Assembly (NCBI GenBank): GCA_025769875.1
Contig: JAGFNK010000023.1
Span: 186,001 to 250,000, forward strand
DNA length: 64,000 nucleotides
Direction of reading: 5' to 3'
Source of the DNA: Russula earlei
Lineage: Eukaryota; Basidiomycota; Agaricomycetes; Russulales; Russulaceae
The notes beneath the pieces are model-generated. The model searched no databases. It was not told where the DNA came from and saw only the letters and a program-made list of their open reading frames with translations. A program made the translations under genes and the position numbers. This document shows positions 12,390 to 24,412 of the stretch, piece by piece (within the stretch, counting starts at the first letter, position 1; each line of letters opens with the position of its first letter).

Positions 12390-13272
12390 ATGACCTTCCT
12401 CGACTACGCGTCCCTCGAGTCGTCAAATTCAAAGTAAGCAGCCGCCAGCTTCCAACGTGGACTTTGGTTCTGAATGGTCCCTTCTAACGCAGACGGAACA
12501 AGCTTCCTCCTCCGCCAGGTTTTCCGGAGGTGTCAAAGGTGCGATACATCGTTGCTACTACCCGTCCCGTCCCCGTTACCGCCGAGGGGAACAAACACAC
12601 CGCGAACGAGCGGCAACGGCGCGGGCGGGGAAGGGGGGACGCGTCAGAGATCATCATCAAACTCAGAAACGTATTTTTTTTCCTGTCTGCAGGGCAACAA
12701 AGTGCAGAGCGGCGAGGGCGGTGACGGCAGGTCCTCGGCGGCGGAGGCGCTGCGCTCGCACGAGGCGTTGAAGACCAAGAAGGCATGGGAGTTCGCCGTC
12801 TCGCCGCTCAAGTCGTTGCCCATGCAGGCGTTCATGCTGTACATGTCCGGCGGGGGCGTGCAGGTGTTCAGCATGGGCATCGTCGCCATGCTCCTGCTTT
12901 CGCCCTTCAAGAGTCTGTCGACCATGAACGCCGGTGCGTCGTCTTTCCCCCCCCCCCCCCCTTGTCTTTTCGGTGTTTCCGACATGCCCCCTTCCTCCTC
13001 CCCCTCTCCCTCGGCGGGTGCGCGCGCCTCGCTCGCTCCCTTCGGATCGACGCCCAGCTTTCGCGTCTTTCGCGCCCGGCCCGTCGTCGTCTCCCACGGC
13101 CCAGTCGCTCTCCACCCTCCCGCTGCAAAAGCTCGCCTACCTCGCCTGCAACGTCCTCACGCTCGCGCTCGGCCTTTGGAAATGCCGGTCCATGGGCCTG
13201 CTCCCCACTGGCACCGGCGATTGGCTCGCGTTCGAGAGCCGCGGACCCGCTCCGGAGATTTCGTTGTTCTAG
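12390..13272 (+). CDS. EMC4: ER membrane protein complex subunit 4
   Basis: Four exons: 12390-12433, 12493-12538, 12693-12933, 13058-13272; 181 residues, close to the yeast protein. A short N-terminal region with KLPPPPGF is followed by the DUF1077/EMC4 core: [20 protein letters not shown], then a first membrane segment ([18 protein letters not shown]), and a second membrane segment ([19 protein letters not shown]) before [18 protein letters not shown]4 is part of the ER insertase that places tail-anchored and multipass proteins in the membrane. Intron 3 contains a C run (about 12948-12961), which varies easily but lies outside the coding part. All joins are in frame. Confidence 0.95.
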
Positions 13273-13680
13273 AGGCGCTGGCCGCTATTCCATTCCAAGG
13301 GGGATGCCAGTGCATGCCGATCTCGTGGCACGGATATCACGGATGATGTGTTCGGATTACGTTGACGATGATGATACTCGCTCGAGTCGGCCGCGGCGGC
13401 GCTGCTTGCCTAGCCAGACCGCATAGCGGACTTGTGCGCGCGCATGTATTGTTTCCTCGGGCGTAGCGTAAATCTGGTTAGGCGTATGGGTATCGTGTAT
13501 ATACTACAGACACGTCCTCCACAAATGTCAAGTAGGTTATAGATTCAAAGGCAAAAAAAAAAAAAAAGGTTCCAGAAAGAGAAAAAAAAAATCCCATCGT
13601 GACGTCGTGCGGCCCATGCTTCATCTCATCCAACGAACAGTTCGAGGGCTATCGCGATTATAAAGCGGTCACCACGGCGC
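13273..13680. other. 3' region between convergent EMC4 and the senescence-domain gene
   Basis: Short convergent intergenic region with two A runs (about 13552-13567 and 13582-13591). No gene or clear terminator structure recognised. Confidence 0.4.
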
Positions 13681-15344
13681 TCATTTCCTCGACCCCGCCG
13701 CCTCTTCCCGCGCTTTTGCCACCCGTCCCTTGACCCACGACTTGGCCGTGCGCCTGACGATCGCCCGCCGGCCCAGCCCGCGCATGTCCGTGTACACAAG
13801 GACGACATTGCGCATCGTGCCTGTGGCCAGGAGCACGTTGTCGCCCGCCGTGGCGCCATACTTGCTCGAGACGGCCGCCGCGACGGCCGCACCGCCGGCG
13901 TCGACCAACCGCACGGACGACTCTGCCAGTGACGAGAGGATGATCGCGGCAGAGAGCGCGACGCGTGTGCGCGTGCGCAGCGGCGCCGCGTTGGACTGGG
14001 AGGGGGTGGAGGACCGGGACTGAGGTGACAGCGGTGAAAACTTGGGGGACGGCGAGCGCGATGGCGACGGCGACGGAGAGAGCGAGGGCTTGGAGTAACG
14101 CGGGGGGAGAGGCGGTTTGTCGTCGGGTGAGCGGGCTGCAGCCGCCGCGGGAGAGGGGCTGCGGCCGCGCAGTGGAAGCGGTGGCTTGTCTGCGTCTGCG
14201 CGCAAGGATTGGGATGAGGATACCGTCGACCGCCCTTTTTCTTTGCCCTTGTCCCTGTTGGTGGCGGCCGCCGCGACCCGCGACTGTGCGCTGGATCAGG
14301 CTCTCGACGGCGGCGGCTGCTCTGTGGCTTAGCTTTACGGCGCCGCCGCTGACGGTATGGATGCGGGTGAGGTGTTTACGTGTTGTTGGGGACTGCAGGA
14401 GGAGGAGCGTGCGGGAGGGAGGGGCGTCGGGAGCGGTGGAAGTGCCCGAGGATGAGGGCAAGGGCGCCGCGTGCGTCGAATGGGCGATGTAGTAGTTCGA
14501 GGCGGTCGTCATTGCGCTCGTGAGCAGAGTGGTGGTGCCTGAAATGGCATGGCTAGGATTCGTTGATGCATTAGCGTGAAGGAAGGAGGGAGGATGGGGG
14601 CATATGAAAGAAGACGTGCCTGATGAATACTGCCCCCTTCAACATCCAGTCACGGTCTTCCGGAGGGATGGTGCGCACGAGGACCTCGCCAAGGTCATCG
14701 AGCGCGTCTGCATCTTCAGGCAGCTCGACGACAACCGGGTCCTGCTCGTGGCCCTTCTCGCCGAGAGACGGATCCTCACGGACCCTAATCGAGCCGTCAA
14801 GCGCGCCGACAATCTCCCCGTTATCCTCGTTCATGAGCACGAAACGCCCGCGGAGATCCTCGTCGGCTCTCGCAACCTCCGCCGCCGGAGGAGCGTTGAC
14901 GATTTGATCCGCGCCGCCGCCGCGCGTGCTGGTGCCGGTAGGGGCTTCGCCGAGGGCGCTGGGATCAGCCGCGTACCCGACGAGCACGCTGTGGAAGAGA
15001 TCGACGTTGTCCGCGTTCTCGGGCGTCACGGGGGGAAGCTCGACCGTGAACTCGGCGTCGTCCGTCGTGGCGTGGAAGACGTAGCGCCGCGCGCCGGAGG
15101 GGGGCAGCACGGACACGGTGAGCGCGCGCTGGGGATCGAGGGGTGCCTCGAATGCGCCATTGTCGATGCGCAGGACGAGGAGGACGTCGCGCGTCGGCGT
15201 CGTGCTCGCGGCGTTCACTGACGGGATATTAAAAGTGACATATTCGAGCGCGAGCTGGCCGGCGAACGTGGTGGGTCCGTCTGAGGTCGGGGAAGATGTC
15301 AAGGTCGCGAAGGGGAGCGTGACGAGAACGTATGCTTCGGACAT
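13681..15344 (-). CDS. Senescence/spartin C-terminal domain protein
   Basis: Exon 1 (15344-14620) encodes an N-terminal beta-rich region beginning MSEAYVLVTLPFATLTSSP and ending EDRDWMLKGAVFI. It joins to exon 2 (from 14552) through a GC-AG intron (14619-14553, donor GCACGT), giving the family sequence VFISHAISGTTTLL. The senescence domain continues with TASNYYIAHS and HTVSGGAVKLSHRAAAAVES, then a disordered Ser/Pro-rich linker, and resumes as LSAAIILSSLAESSVRLVDA and GATAGDNVLLATGTMRNVVL. The C-terminus is basic. Relatives include human spartin and plant senescence proteins, linked to lipid droplets and membranes. Between about 14240 and 14300 the frame changes: one of two possible introns (55 or 82 nt), or a one-base error, is needed. 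The exact exon set there is open. Confidence 0.8.
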
Positions 15345-16569
15345 CGTGGACGTGGTCAAGTTGGGAGGTGGACTGCGTCCATGAGGGTTGAGGGGGTCCC
15401 ACTTTTGAGGGGAGCCGAACAAGGCAAGCCCGGTTAGGGGGTGTGGAGCAAAGGCAAAGGGCACGATGCTGTGCTGCTGCGGGATTTTCACGCAGACCGG
15501 AACTCGTCTGCGCACAACTCGGGCGGTGTGTTCTCATTCCTGTGGCGATGCGAATTTTGTCGACGGCGACCATGGCCACCGAGAGCCGAGCACTGCACCT
15601 GTGCCAGTGGGTGCCACCCAGAGTTACCACATGTTTACGAGTTTTATGCCTGTGCCTTCCGATCGCGCTTTGACCACTCGCAGCAGTCGACTCCAGCTGC
15701 GGCTCGATGCACAGCATGCATTTTTCCAACTAAATATATGCCAGTGCGACCGGCTTTCGCAATCCCGACACTGGCCACAGCCATCACCACACTGTTGACT
15801 CTGAAAGACGTGCTCTTTTTTTCACCACCCTGCTTCAGACCACTGCAATGTATACAACTCAGATTCTGGACCATGACTGGCTTCGCTCAGAGTATTTTCT
15901 TTGAATTCGGGGCATTGGGTCGCAGGAGCAAGGGATGGCCAGCGGAGTACTGGTGGCATCAGCCCACTCGGCGCGTTCAAACCTGGCTGATGGTCTGAGG
16001 TGTGGAGTGTCTGTCTGAAACTAGGCAAAAATCTTCAGCAGCCTGAGGTGCTACTAATGGGTTAGTAAACCCGTACCTTTGATGTCCGTATGACTGGATT
16101 CACGTTTTGCAAGTCGCGTTGTGCTGATCGTGCGTTTTCATTATCCCTGGATTACCCATCCAGAACCGAGCACCCATATGAGATAGGCAGACTCAGAGAG
16201 GAAAACTTGTCCAAGTCTACTGTCTCCGCCGTGGGTCTTCCACTTCTCGTCATCTCTGCGGTGATTTACTTGAGTGTTGTAATGCTGCCACGTCCTTTTG
16301 GTAGGTTTAGGTGTTAAATAAGTCGTAGGTGGCTAGGTGCTTTCGACTACGGTTTCGATCGAGCGTTCGTTGCATCGGTTTAGGATGTGTATCCTCCGTG
16401 GCGACGCCCCACGTGGGGACAGGGTTCACCCCAGCAAGTATTTTTTTACGTGCCATGTGTTGTTTTGACCGCATGAAACAGAGAGATGTCTTGCATTGCT
16501 CGGTTCCCGCAGGGCTGGCGCGAGGTATTTATGACGTTAGTCGGCACGTTTTGACTGCTAGCCATTCCC
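15345..16569. other. Divergent upstream region of the senescence-domain and methyltransferase genes
   Basis: About 1.2 kb without a supported gene; the open frames in it show no family features. It contains the exact 12-bp palindrome CCCCACGTGGGG at 16407-16418, about 150 bp upstream of the methyltransferase start. Confidence 0.45.
16407..16418. promoter_or_regulatory. CCCCACGTGGGG palindrome (extended E-box)
   Basis: Perfect 12-bp palindrome around a CACGTG core, the site bound by bHLH or bZIP factors in fungi. It lies about 150 bp upstream of the methyltransferase ATG. The identical 12-mer recurs at 39386-39397 in another promoter region. Function is inferred from motif and position only. 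Confidence 0.45.
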
Positions 16570-17651
16570 ATGCCTTCCCCACCTCCTCTCGACCCATCCT
16601 TGCTGGTCCTCGACCCCCACGATGAGGCTTTCTTCAAGGCTACAACGAAAATTGATGATACGCAAGAGCTCCGTGATCATATCCGAAGGGTTGCCAAGGA
16701 GGCATTTGAAGTAGGCGGATTCGGGTGATGAAAAGTCGGCAATTGTCACCAATACTGTTTGCAGGTGTTTCCGTACTGTACAATTGGCTCGTATACGTTC
16801 GCAAGGTAAGTCAGAGCCGTCGTTCGTTCGTGATTTAAAGAAATGATGCATTTTGGAGGACTACAATTTCCCGTCTTTCTGGGTATGCGGCCGCGCTCGC
16901 TGTTGGAGTTGGTAATGGAGGGATCTTATTGGATGCCGGGTCCTGCTGTGCGTCTTGTGTGCCCTTCTCCGGTTTGAGATTTTGAGCGCGCCGTCAAAGT
17001 CGGTGCAGATGCGCGCAAGGCAGAACAAGACGGTTGGCCTACGAGCCGAATAGTCGCCACGGATATCGTGCCTGGTGAGCACAGCGCGTTGATTTCATCC
17101 CCGACGTTGATTTGCTGACGAACTGCCGTGCAGAGTTCTGGGAGTTGGGACATAAGCTATTTCGATCCTCGACGGCCTCATTCCCTGCCACATTTATCAA
17201 GGCAGACCTTCTGGATGAAACGGACATCGCCCCCGGTCCGCCGTCAATGGACGCCCCTGACCTCGAGAACCTGACCTCGCTAAATCATCTGCGCGGACAC
17301 GTCACGGCGATCCACGCATCCGCGTTGTTCCACCTGTTTTCTGAAGAAAGACAGCGATCGCTCGCGCTGGCCTTGGGCAGCCTCCTCGCTCCTGTCAGTG
17401 GTGCGAGCATATTCGGCTGGTCGACCGGCCGGGAGGAGGTTGGCTATTCCGAATTTGAGGGCAAAGTATCCCACCCCCGGCAGTTTTGCCACTCTCCGTC
17501 GTCATGGGAGGCATTGTGGGACGGCATCGTGTTCCCTAAAGGGACCGTGACGGTCGAAGCACATCTAGGAGACTTTGACCACGACGTCGGGCTAAGGCTG
17601 AAAGGTGGTCTTCCTCCAAAGAGGCTTGACTGGGTCGTCCGAAGGATATAG
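16570..17651 (+). CDS. SAM-dependent methyltransferase (fungal secondary-metabolism type)
   Basis: Five exons: 16570-16710, 16765-16805, 16859-16947, 17000-17074, 17134-17651, all joining in frame. A short N-terminal region with ELRDHIRRVAKEAFEVFPY leads to YTFARTTISRLSGY. The SAM-binding motif I, GGILLDAGSCFGADARKAEQ, is rebuilt across an intron. It is followed by ATDIVPEFWELGHKLF and a motif with HASALFHLFSEERQ (post-III). Family members in basidiomycetes are often annotated beside polyketide or terpenoid genes (AusD-like), but no such genes are next to this one, so the substrate is unknown. The length, about 285 residues, fits the family. Confidence 0.85.
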
Positions 17652-19157
17652 CTTCGATCAACCGACACCTTCCATATGCATATTCTGCTGTATGGCATTG
17701 AAGTAGACCAATGACTGGGCTATGCGGGCCCTGGCAATCGGCTGGTGTCAAGGTTGCCTTGCGCCCATTACTATTGGTTACCCACCAGTCGGACAGACTT
17801 TCAGACATACTAAAAATAAAGATTGAAACTTCTTTTAAAATGGGGGTAAAAAGTCCTGATTAATACAAGTCCATCCGTGGTCTTTTTGTGCCAAAAGATG
17901 CTCATTTGACGTTTTCCTTTGACTGTCCGATTGGTGGGGTCACCAATAGTATTGCTTCCTTGTTTCTTATTGAAGCAGGCTGCGTCAACCTCGCGTACGT
18001 ATCGTTTGATTTTTGTCTCGCCTTGACTGAATCAAATGAGGCCCGAATGAGGACAGGAACGACATTGATTTGATTGTTTATTGATGGTTCCTGCGAGATG
18101 AGAGGTGTCGGAATGGCCATGAGCTTCCTAGGCTATGCACGCTTGATAAGTTGAAGCTGTGCGATCGAAGGATTCTCCCTCGCGACTGTAACTCCTTTAG
18201 ACCGAGATATATTTGTCGTCCAATCATCGACTAGCAACCATGCTTGGACATTGAGGAATGAATGTGTGCTGCGAGTGGCAAGTGATAAAACGCACGCTGG
18301 ATAGATGCAGTGTTGCTGCGCTTATCAAACTCTCGGGCAATTCTTGCAATCCCTAGAGAATTTAATATACGATGTCTGGTACCTCACAACAAGGTCCATG
18401 TATCTTTGAAAACATGTTGTGTTGTATGGTGATCGACTGAGGGAACATGGCCAATGCAGGGGCAAGCCTGAGGCATAGCATCGGTAGGCTCAAGTTATCA
18501 AATCATAAGTGAGAGACAGACCTGTTACTAGTATTAGTATTCATGTCAGTGCATTCGGCGGGCACAAATCGGCGGAGGGCATATCCACGGCACACTGTTC
18601 CTTGGCAACCCCCATACTTGTCGTTCCAGAATCATGCTCGCCTCACAAAGGAGTCGCTTAAGTGATGCTGTAGCAGCCTAGTACAGACGTTTTCGGTGTA
18701 TACAGTCGGGGAGGGTAGGTACCTCCATCAGGCCGTGGTGGTGTTTATAGACCCGATCTCGATGGGGCCCGATGAATAGGCTCAGGCTCAGCGCTCAGGC
18801 CTCAGGACTCATCAAAGTCGATGCGATGCTACTGTTGATGCATATCCGGAGCATCTAACCCCGTGCCAAACAACTATCCCAACCAAGATAATATGATGGT
18901 AACTATTAGGGGAGCAGGGTTTTGTTTTTCGGGTGTGACAGAGGAGGGATTGGCAATGTTCGAACTTTGGGAAACAGGTGACATTACCAATACAATACAT
19001 ACTGTGGGATGAACGTGCAGTGCCGCGTGTAATTTATTATCGACCACGACGATGCCGCAGGACGGCGCTGTTCCATAGTGATAGGGAGAGAGAGTGCCAT
19101 AAATACTCGCACACTTACTCTAAGCGCCGCACGTCGCTTACTTCCTCCTGCCACATC
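17652..19157. other. Intergenic stretch upstream of the CaM-kinase gene
   Basis: About 1.5 kb with no supported gene. A short cluster of CTCAGG/CTCAGC copies lies at about 18780-18810. The last 100 bases are the probable kinase promoter and leader. Confidence 0.4.
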
Positions 19158-21323
19158 ATGGGGAACTCTCAAAGCCAAAGCCAGTCTCCCAACCCCATCA
19201 ACAAATTACCCCGCAAGATTGCCGGAAAGCTTCCAGTGCCCTCACTGCGAGACCGTGGCAAGGATTCCGGCTATCAGTCTGCCTCCGCCAGCTCGTCGGG
19301 GACTGCAGTGAAGGGGGGCCGCACGAATGAGACCGTCTCGAGCACCACGGCTGTCAACAACACCGGCGGTGAAAGTGGCGGCAGCACGCCACGGCCCGAA
19401 ACGGCGCCGGCCGTCGTAGAAAAGCCTAGCGACACCCCGGCGCAACCGACCGAAACTGTATGTCCTCCGCACCGCAGAGTAATGCTCTTTATGGGTTGGC
19501 TCACCGACTACCGATATCCTCGTCGTTCCCTCCCCCCTTACCTCGTACGTTTCTCTACAGCCTAAAGCTCCCCTCGAGATGCCAAGTTCTGTTACCGTCC
19601 CATGTCAGGTAATTTTGTCCTCTGGTAATGTGGAGCCCCTAATTCTGAAACGAGTCATCATCAGTACCGCACCGGAAAAACACTGGGAAGTGGGACGTAT
19701 GCAATCGTCAAGGAGGCTGTCCACATTAAAACGGGGAAGTATTACGCCTGCAAGGTGATCAACAAGAAACTCATGGAGGGACGGGAGTTCATGGTGCGTC
19801 TATGTCCACGCCACCAGCATATCGCCCACGCGCAGCTCCTCGTTTCTGATACCGATACCGATACCGACATAGGTCCGGAATGAAATCGCCGTCCTGAAAC
19901 GAGTGTCTAGTGGCCATTCAAATATTGTTACACTTTACGACTACTTCGAGGTGAATCTTTTTCATCGCGTTTTCGACTCGAAAGAAATCGTTCCTGATCG
20001 ACAAACCCAGACAACAAACAACCTATACCTTTGTTTCGACCTTTGCAGCGGTGGTGAACTTTTTGACAGGATATGCGCCAAGGGCAACTACCATGAACCG
20101 TAAGTTGAGTGACTTTATGCTTTGTATTCTCCCTAACGCCCACTAGCGATGCGGCGGCCCTGGTGCGCACTATCATGAAGGCTGTGCAATACATCCACGA
20201 CAGTGGTATCGTCCATCGTGATCTCAAGCCCGAGAACTTGCTTTTCCGAACACCTGCTGAGGATGCGGACATCATGATTGCCGACTTCGGGTTGAGCCGT
20301 GTGCATGGAAGGAGGAAAAGTTCCATCTGCTTCACGGAGATTTGTGGGACACCAGGTTATATGGCTCCCGAAATCTTCAAGAAGAGTATGTGGCGTACCA
20401 GACTATTGATGAATCTCCGCAGCTGACAGTTGACGGTCGGGCAGCGGGTCATGGGAAGCCGGTGGACATATGGGCGATGGGCGTTATCACCTACTTCCTG
20501 CTGGGAGGCTACACGCCATTCGATCGCGATAACCAGCAACTGGAAATGCAGGCTATCATTGCCGGCGATTACAAATTTGAACCAGGCATGTTCTGACACG
20601 TCCAACTGCCACCCTATCTGATGGTGGACGAACAGCGGAGTACTGGGCAAACGTGTCTGACGTCGCGAAAGACTTTGTCTCGAATTGCCTGACGGTGGAC
20701 CCCAAGAAGCGCCCGACGGCCGCAGAAATGTTAGAGCACGGGTGGCTCGCAGACGAGAAGCCTCATTATGTGCCCGACCCTGAAAGCCCAACCGGTGGCC
20801 CCACAGACCTGCTTCCGCATATACAGAAACGACTGGATGCAAAGAGCCGCTGTGAGTGTCCAGTCCAGCTTTGTCGTCCGCTACGCTGTCCCACTCATGC
20901 AATTCTGACTTGCAGTCCGCCGGGCCGTGTGGGGAATTACCGCAATGAGACGGTTCTCGACGCTTGCATCATTACAGACTGGCACGGGTGCGGGCGAACT
21001 TCAAGCGAACTGTGAACAAATACAAGGAGGAATCGGAGAAAGAAGAAATAAACTGAGGTACGTTACGTTTGCGTTTCAGCCGTTGTCCGTTCTTTGGGTG
21101 ACACCGGAACGTACAGGGTCAGGCTTTGTTGCATCATCACAACGAAGGGGGCGAGGCCGAGGAGAACGGGGCTGTTGGTCTGGAGACAGCAGTGCACATC
21201 CTACCAGGTGAAGGACGCCAAAATCTTAAGGGTAGACCGTCTCGAACTCACAGTATATATAACGTTTCCGCTGATGTAGTAATTGTGGGTGGTTTGCAGG
21301 GGCTCTACAGTGTCTTTAGTTGA
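19158..21323 (+). CDS. Ca2+/calmodulin-dependent protein kinase, frame broken in the sequence
   Basis: The N-terminus MGNSQSQ is a myristoylation signal. Exons: 19158-19457, 19561-19608, 19665-19793, 19873-19950, 20011-20099, 20147-20385, 20445-20585, 20636-20851, 20916 to about 21058, then from about 21119. Kinase motifs: GSGTYAIVKEAVHIKTGK, YYACKVI (ATP lysine), HRDLKPENLL, ADFGLSRV, CGTPGYMAPEIF, DIWAMGVITYFLLGGYTPF. Intron 20586-20635 is GC-AG (donor GCATGT). Between ADFGLSRV and TEICGTPG three extra bases (C20304, one G at 20311-20312, C20333) push 11-12 residues out of frame and then restore it; without them the family sequence MEEEKFHLL appears. Two extra T (21011, 21054) break the C-terminal NKYKEESEKEE region. 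Either assembly error or a damaged gene; the kinase identity is certain. Confidence 0.88.
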
Positions 21324-22188
21324 ATACCTGATTTGCATATTTTGTTGATACGGTCTTTCCATGCCGATCCGTCATTTGCTCTCCGAACGAGATCGTGGCA
21401 GGCAAAGTTGATGTTTACCTGACGTTTGCTGATGCCGAATCATTGCATTGCTTGCGGTTTTTACTGCTTAAATATGCAGGCGTCTGCGCCAAAGCTGTAT
21501 TACTCCTGCAACGCCGTGGAGCGTGTGGGTCCGGGTGTTCGAGGCTGTTACTGCACTTCGGTGCAGAGTGGGGCCTCGACACGGTCATCGTTCAGGCCCC
21601 CAGCGAAAACGTAAGGCAAATATATAGTTTGCCTGATCTTTCCTAGGCACCTTCGGTTGTTGCCCGACAATATATAACAGGCGGTGGGTGCTAGGGCTGC
21701 TCCTCCTTGCTTTGTGGTCCCTCTCATAGAGCACTCCGAGCCGAGTCATACCCTCCCGGCATTCACGAGGAATAGGATGTCTCCTAGCCTTTCTCACCTT
21801 ATCGGGTGATATGCGAGGCATCATTCTCAGCCGCGGACTGTTATACCTCCCGGTGGTTTGGGGGCAAATAAGGCGAAGGACGCCCATCGATGATGAATGC
21901 GGGTCATCTAATCACCGCAGCGGCCCATAGCGCCCATCCTCTAAACACCCCGGTGGCGGTGCCGCTTACCTTTCCCCGTCCCACTCGTCTCTTCTCTACT
22001 GTCATCTGCCCATATCTCGCGCTTGTGTTAGTCAAACCTCGTTACTCCTCGTCCGTCGCCTCATGTGTCAGAAAGCGGCCTCTTTGCGTTTCTCCGCGAT
22101 GCACGCACCAGCATCGTTATAAACCTTTCCTTTTGCATGCACTCCTTGGCACACATCCTGCCGTCATCCCTGCCCTAGGACAACCATC
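21324..22188. other. MFS gene upstream region
   Basis: No gene supported; a 83-codon frame at 21395-21646 shows no family features. The part from 21900 to 22185 is C/T-rich and probably promoter plus leader. Confidence 0.4.
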
Positions 22189-24073
22189 ATGGCTGGACTA
22201 TTCCACGACACATTGTTCGCCCGCACCGTCCGTGCTGTCCTTGGGCCCACGTATTTCCCCCACCTCGATGAGATGAACCCGCCCTCTGTCTATCAACGAA
22301 CCATTAAAAAAAAACTGTCTTCAGAAACTACTTTTGGCCCGGCCAGAGAGGACCATGATGACCCATTGAATGCACGTGGACGCGGTTACGGCGCATACGA
22401 TGCACAGGAAGCGCATGCGGCTGATTCGGAGGCCACATTAGCTGCAGATGATATGCCATCACCTGTGAAAGAAGAAGGGAAAGACTCCACGCTAGTAACG
22501 TGGTATGGCCCCGATGATCCAGAAGTATGTCGAGCTTATTGTTCTTCCCATGTCCCTCACGACAGACTTCTTTGCGAAGAACCCAATGAACTGGTCGCGA
22601 TTCAAGAAACTTTTCGTTATGTTTCAAGTCTACCTCCTCACTTTCTCTGTCTACTTCGGCGCTGCAGTTTATACTGCCGGATTCACCGACGTATCGCAAA
22701 GATTCCATGTCAGTGACGTCGCCGCGACCGTTGGCCTTACGGTATTCCTGCTCGGGTGTGGAACCGGTTGGCCTTTTCGATTTTCCAAGTTGTCCTCGTC
22801 ACTGATCTGCAATCCGTTGGGCAGGGCCGATGCTTTGGTCGCCAATGAGCGAAATGCCTTTCATCGGGCGGATGCCCATCTATTGGTTTACGCTACTCCT
22901 ATTCGTCATCCTTCAAGTTCCCACAGCACTGGCGTCAAACCTGGGCATGCTCTTGGCGTTCCGCTTCATTACCGCCTTCGTCGGCTCACCAGTTCTCGCA
23001 ACTGGGGGTGCCACCGTAGGCTGACATATACATTCCCAAAAAGCGGGTATATGGCATCACTCTCTGGGGCGCTTTTGCTGTATGTGCCCCTGCCACAGCG
23101 CCCATTATGGGCGGCTTTGCAACTCATGCGAAGAGCTGGCGATGGACCATATGGATGTTGATGTGGCTGGGTTCCTTCACACTTGTCATCCTTTTCTTCT
23201 TCTTCCCCGAGACCTCTTCCTCCAACATTCTCTATCGTCGCGCCAAGCGTCTTCGCCAGGCCACAGGCGACAATCGGCTCAAAGCGCAGTCGGAAATAGA
23301 GGCCGAGAGCATGACCGGACGCGAAATCGCCCTCACTATCCTGGTCCGGCCATTCACGCTTATGGTCCAGGAGCCCATTGTCCTGGCACTCAACCTGTAC
23401 ATCGCGCTCATCTACGCAGTGTTCTACCTCTGGTTCGAGTCATTCCCCATTGTATTCATTGGAATCTACCATTTCAAGCCGCAGCTACTCGGTCTCGCAT
23501 TCCTCGGTATGTTGGGTGGGATCATTGCCACCGTGCCCCCTTACTTCTATTTCATCTATAACGTCGAGGAGAAGATGTATGATGAGAACGGCCAGATCAA
23601 ACCCGAGAAGCGAATGCCTACCGCAATCTTTGCCTCATTCCTCGCACCCATCTCTTTGCTTTGGTTCGGTTGGACTGCTCGCGCAAGCATCCATTGGATT
23701 GTGCCGATTCTCGGGTCGAGTATCTACCCTGGTGCATCGCTTCTTCTCTTTGTGAGTGTTATATCTGGTTTCCGCGTGCTGGCTATAAGATACTGCGGCT
23801 GACACTCGCTCTTCGTAGAACGTAGTGCTGAATTACCTTGCGGACGCATACCCAAGATATGCGGCGAGCGTGCTCGCAGGGAATGACCTCATGCGATGTG
23901 CATTTGCGGCAGGCTTCCCCCTCTTCGGAGCGGCGATGAATCGTAATCTCGGGGTTGGGTGGGCGAGCACCCTCCTTGCGTTACTTTCGTGCGCCTTCAT
24001 TCCCATACCGATTCTTCTGAACATCTACGGTGAGCGCATACGACTTGCAAGCAGGCGTGCGCTGCACCACTAA
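22189..24073 (+). CDS. MFS drug:H+ antiporter-type transporter (DHA1), one frame break
   Basis: Exons 22189-22524, 22580-22766, 22825-23751 and 23819-24073. The cytoplasmic N-terminus (112 residues) ends TWYGPDDPE and joins [15 protein letters not shown], the hallmark start of the fungal multidrug/polyamine transporter group. Then come ETG-like [27 protein letters not shown] (motif with conserved SE..GR), [31 protein letters not shown] and a [12 protein letters not shown] segment; twelve hydrophobic segments are expected. Between GGATV and ADIYIP one extra G (23019 or 23020) shifts the frame to a stop. No intron can explain a one-base shift. The substrate is unknown; relatives export fungicides, cycloheximide or polyamines. 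Confidence 0.85.
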
Positions 24074-24412
24074 GAAGTTGACTGTATATAACTGGAGTGA
24101 TGGCTTAAGTACAAAGTCTTGTCATCAGCACTACGAATTTGGGACTCTGCACGCATGTTCAACCAGCTATTTTTTTTTTTACATGTACTTTATTTAATAA
24201 GGAGCTTTGCTGTTGTAATGATGTAATCCATCCCAAACTCCCACGCATCACGTGTCGGCTGCAAGCCCCTCTGTTGCTGTGTTCGTGTCAGTCGCAAACT
24301 CACCTTGATTCCTCCCACCTTCCACCCACCTTACACTCCTAGTTCATCTGACCTCTCCCTTTGTTTATTTCCCCTGGAGGTATGAACTCGAAAGAATACG
24401 CGGATCCCGAAG
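24074..24412. other. Intergenic, MFS to SYF2
   Basis: Contains a T10 run near 24171 and C-rich sequence (ACCTTCCACCCACCTTACACTCC) before SYF2. No gene seen. Confidence 0.4.

Noticed and set aside
12663..13115. Open frames antisense to EMC4 (100-150 codons)
   Set aside because: Shadows of a GC-rich, well supported plus-strand gene; composition Arg/Gly-rich with no domain.
13965..14492. Plus-strand 175-codon frame
   Set aside because: Antisense shadow of the senescence-domain gene, which has clear family sequence on the minus strand.
14604..15221. Plus-strand 205-codon frame
   Set aside because: Antisense to exon 1 of the senescence-domain gene; Arg-rich shadow.
18780..18810. CTCAGG/CTCAGC mini-repeats
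   Set aside because: Only a few imperfect copies; no spacing or context suggesting a regulatory array.
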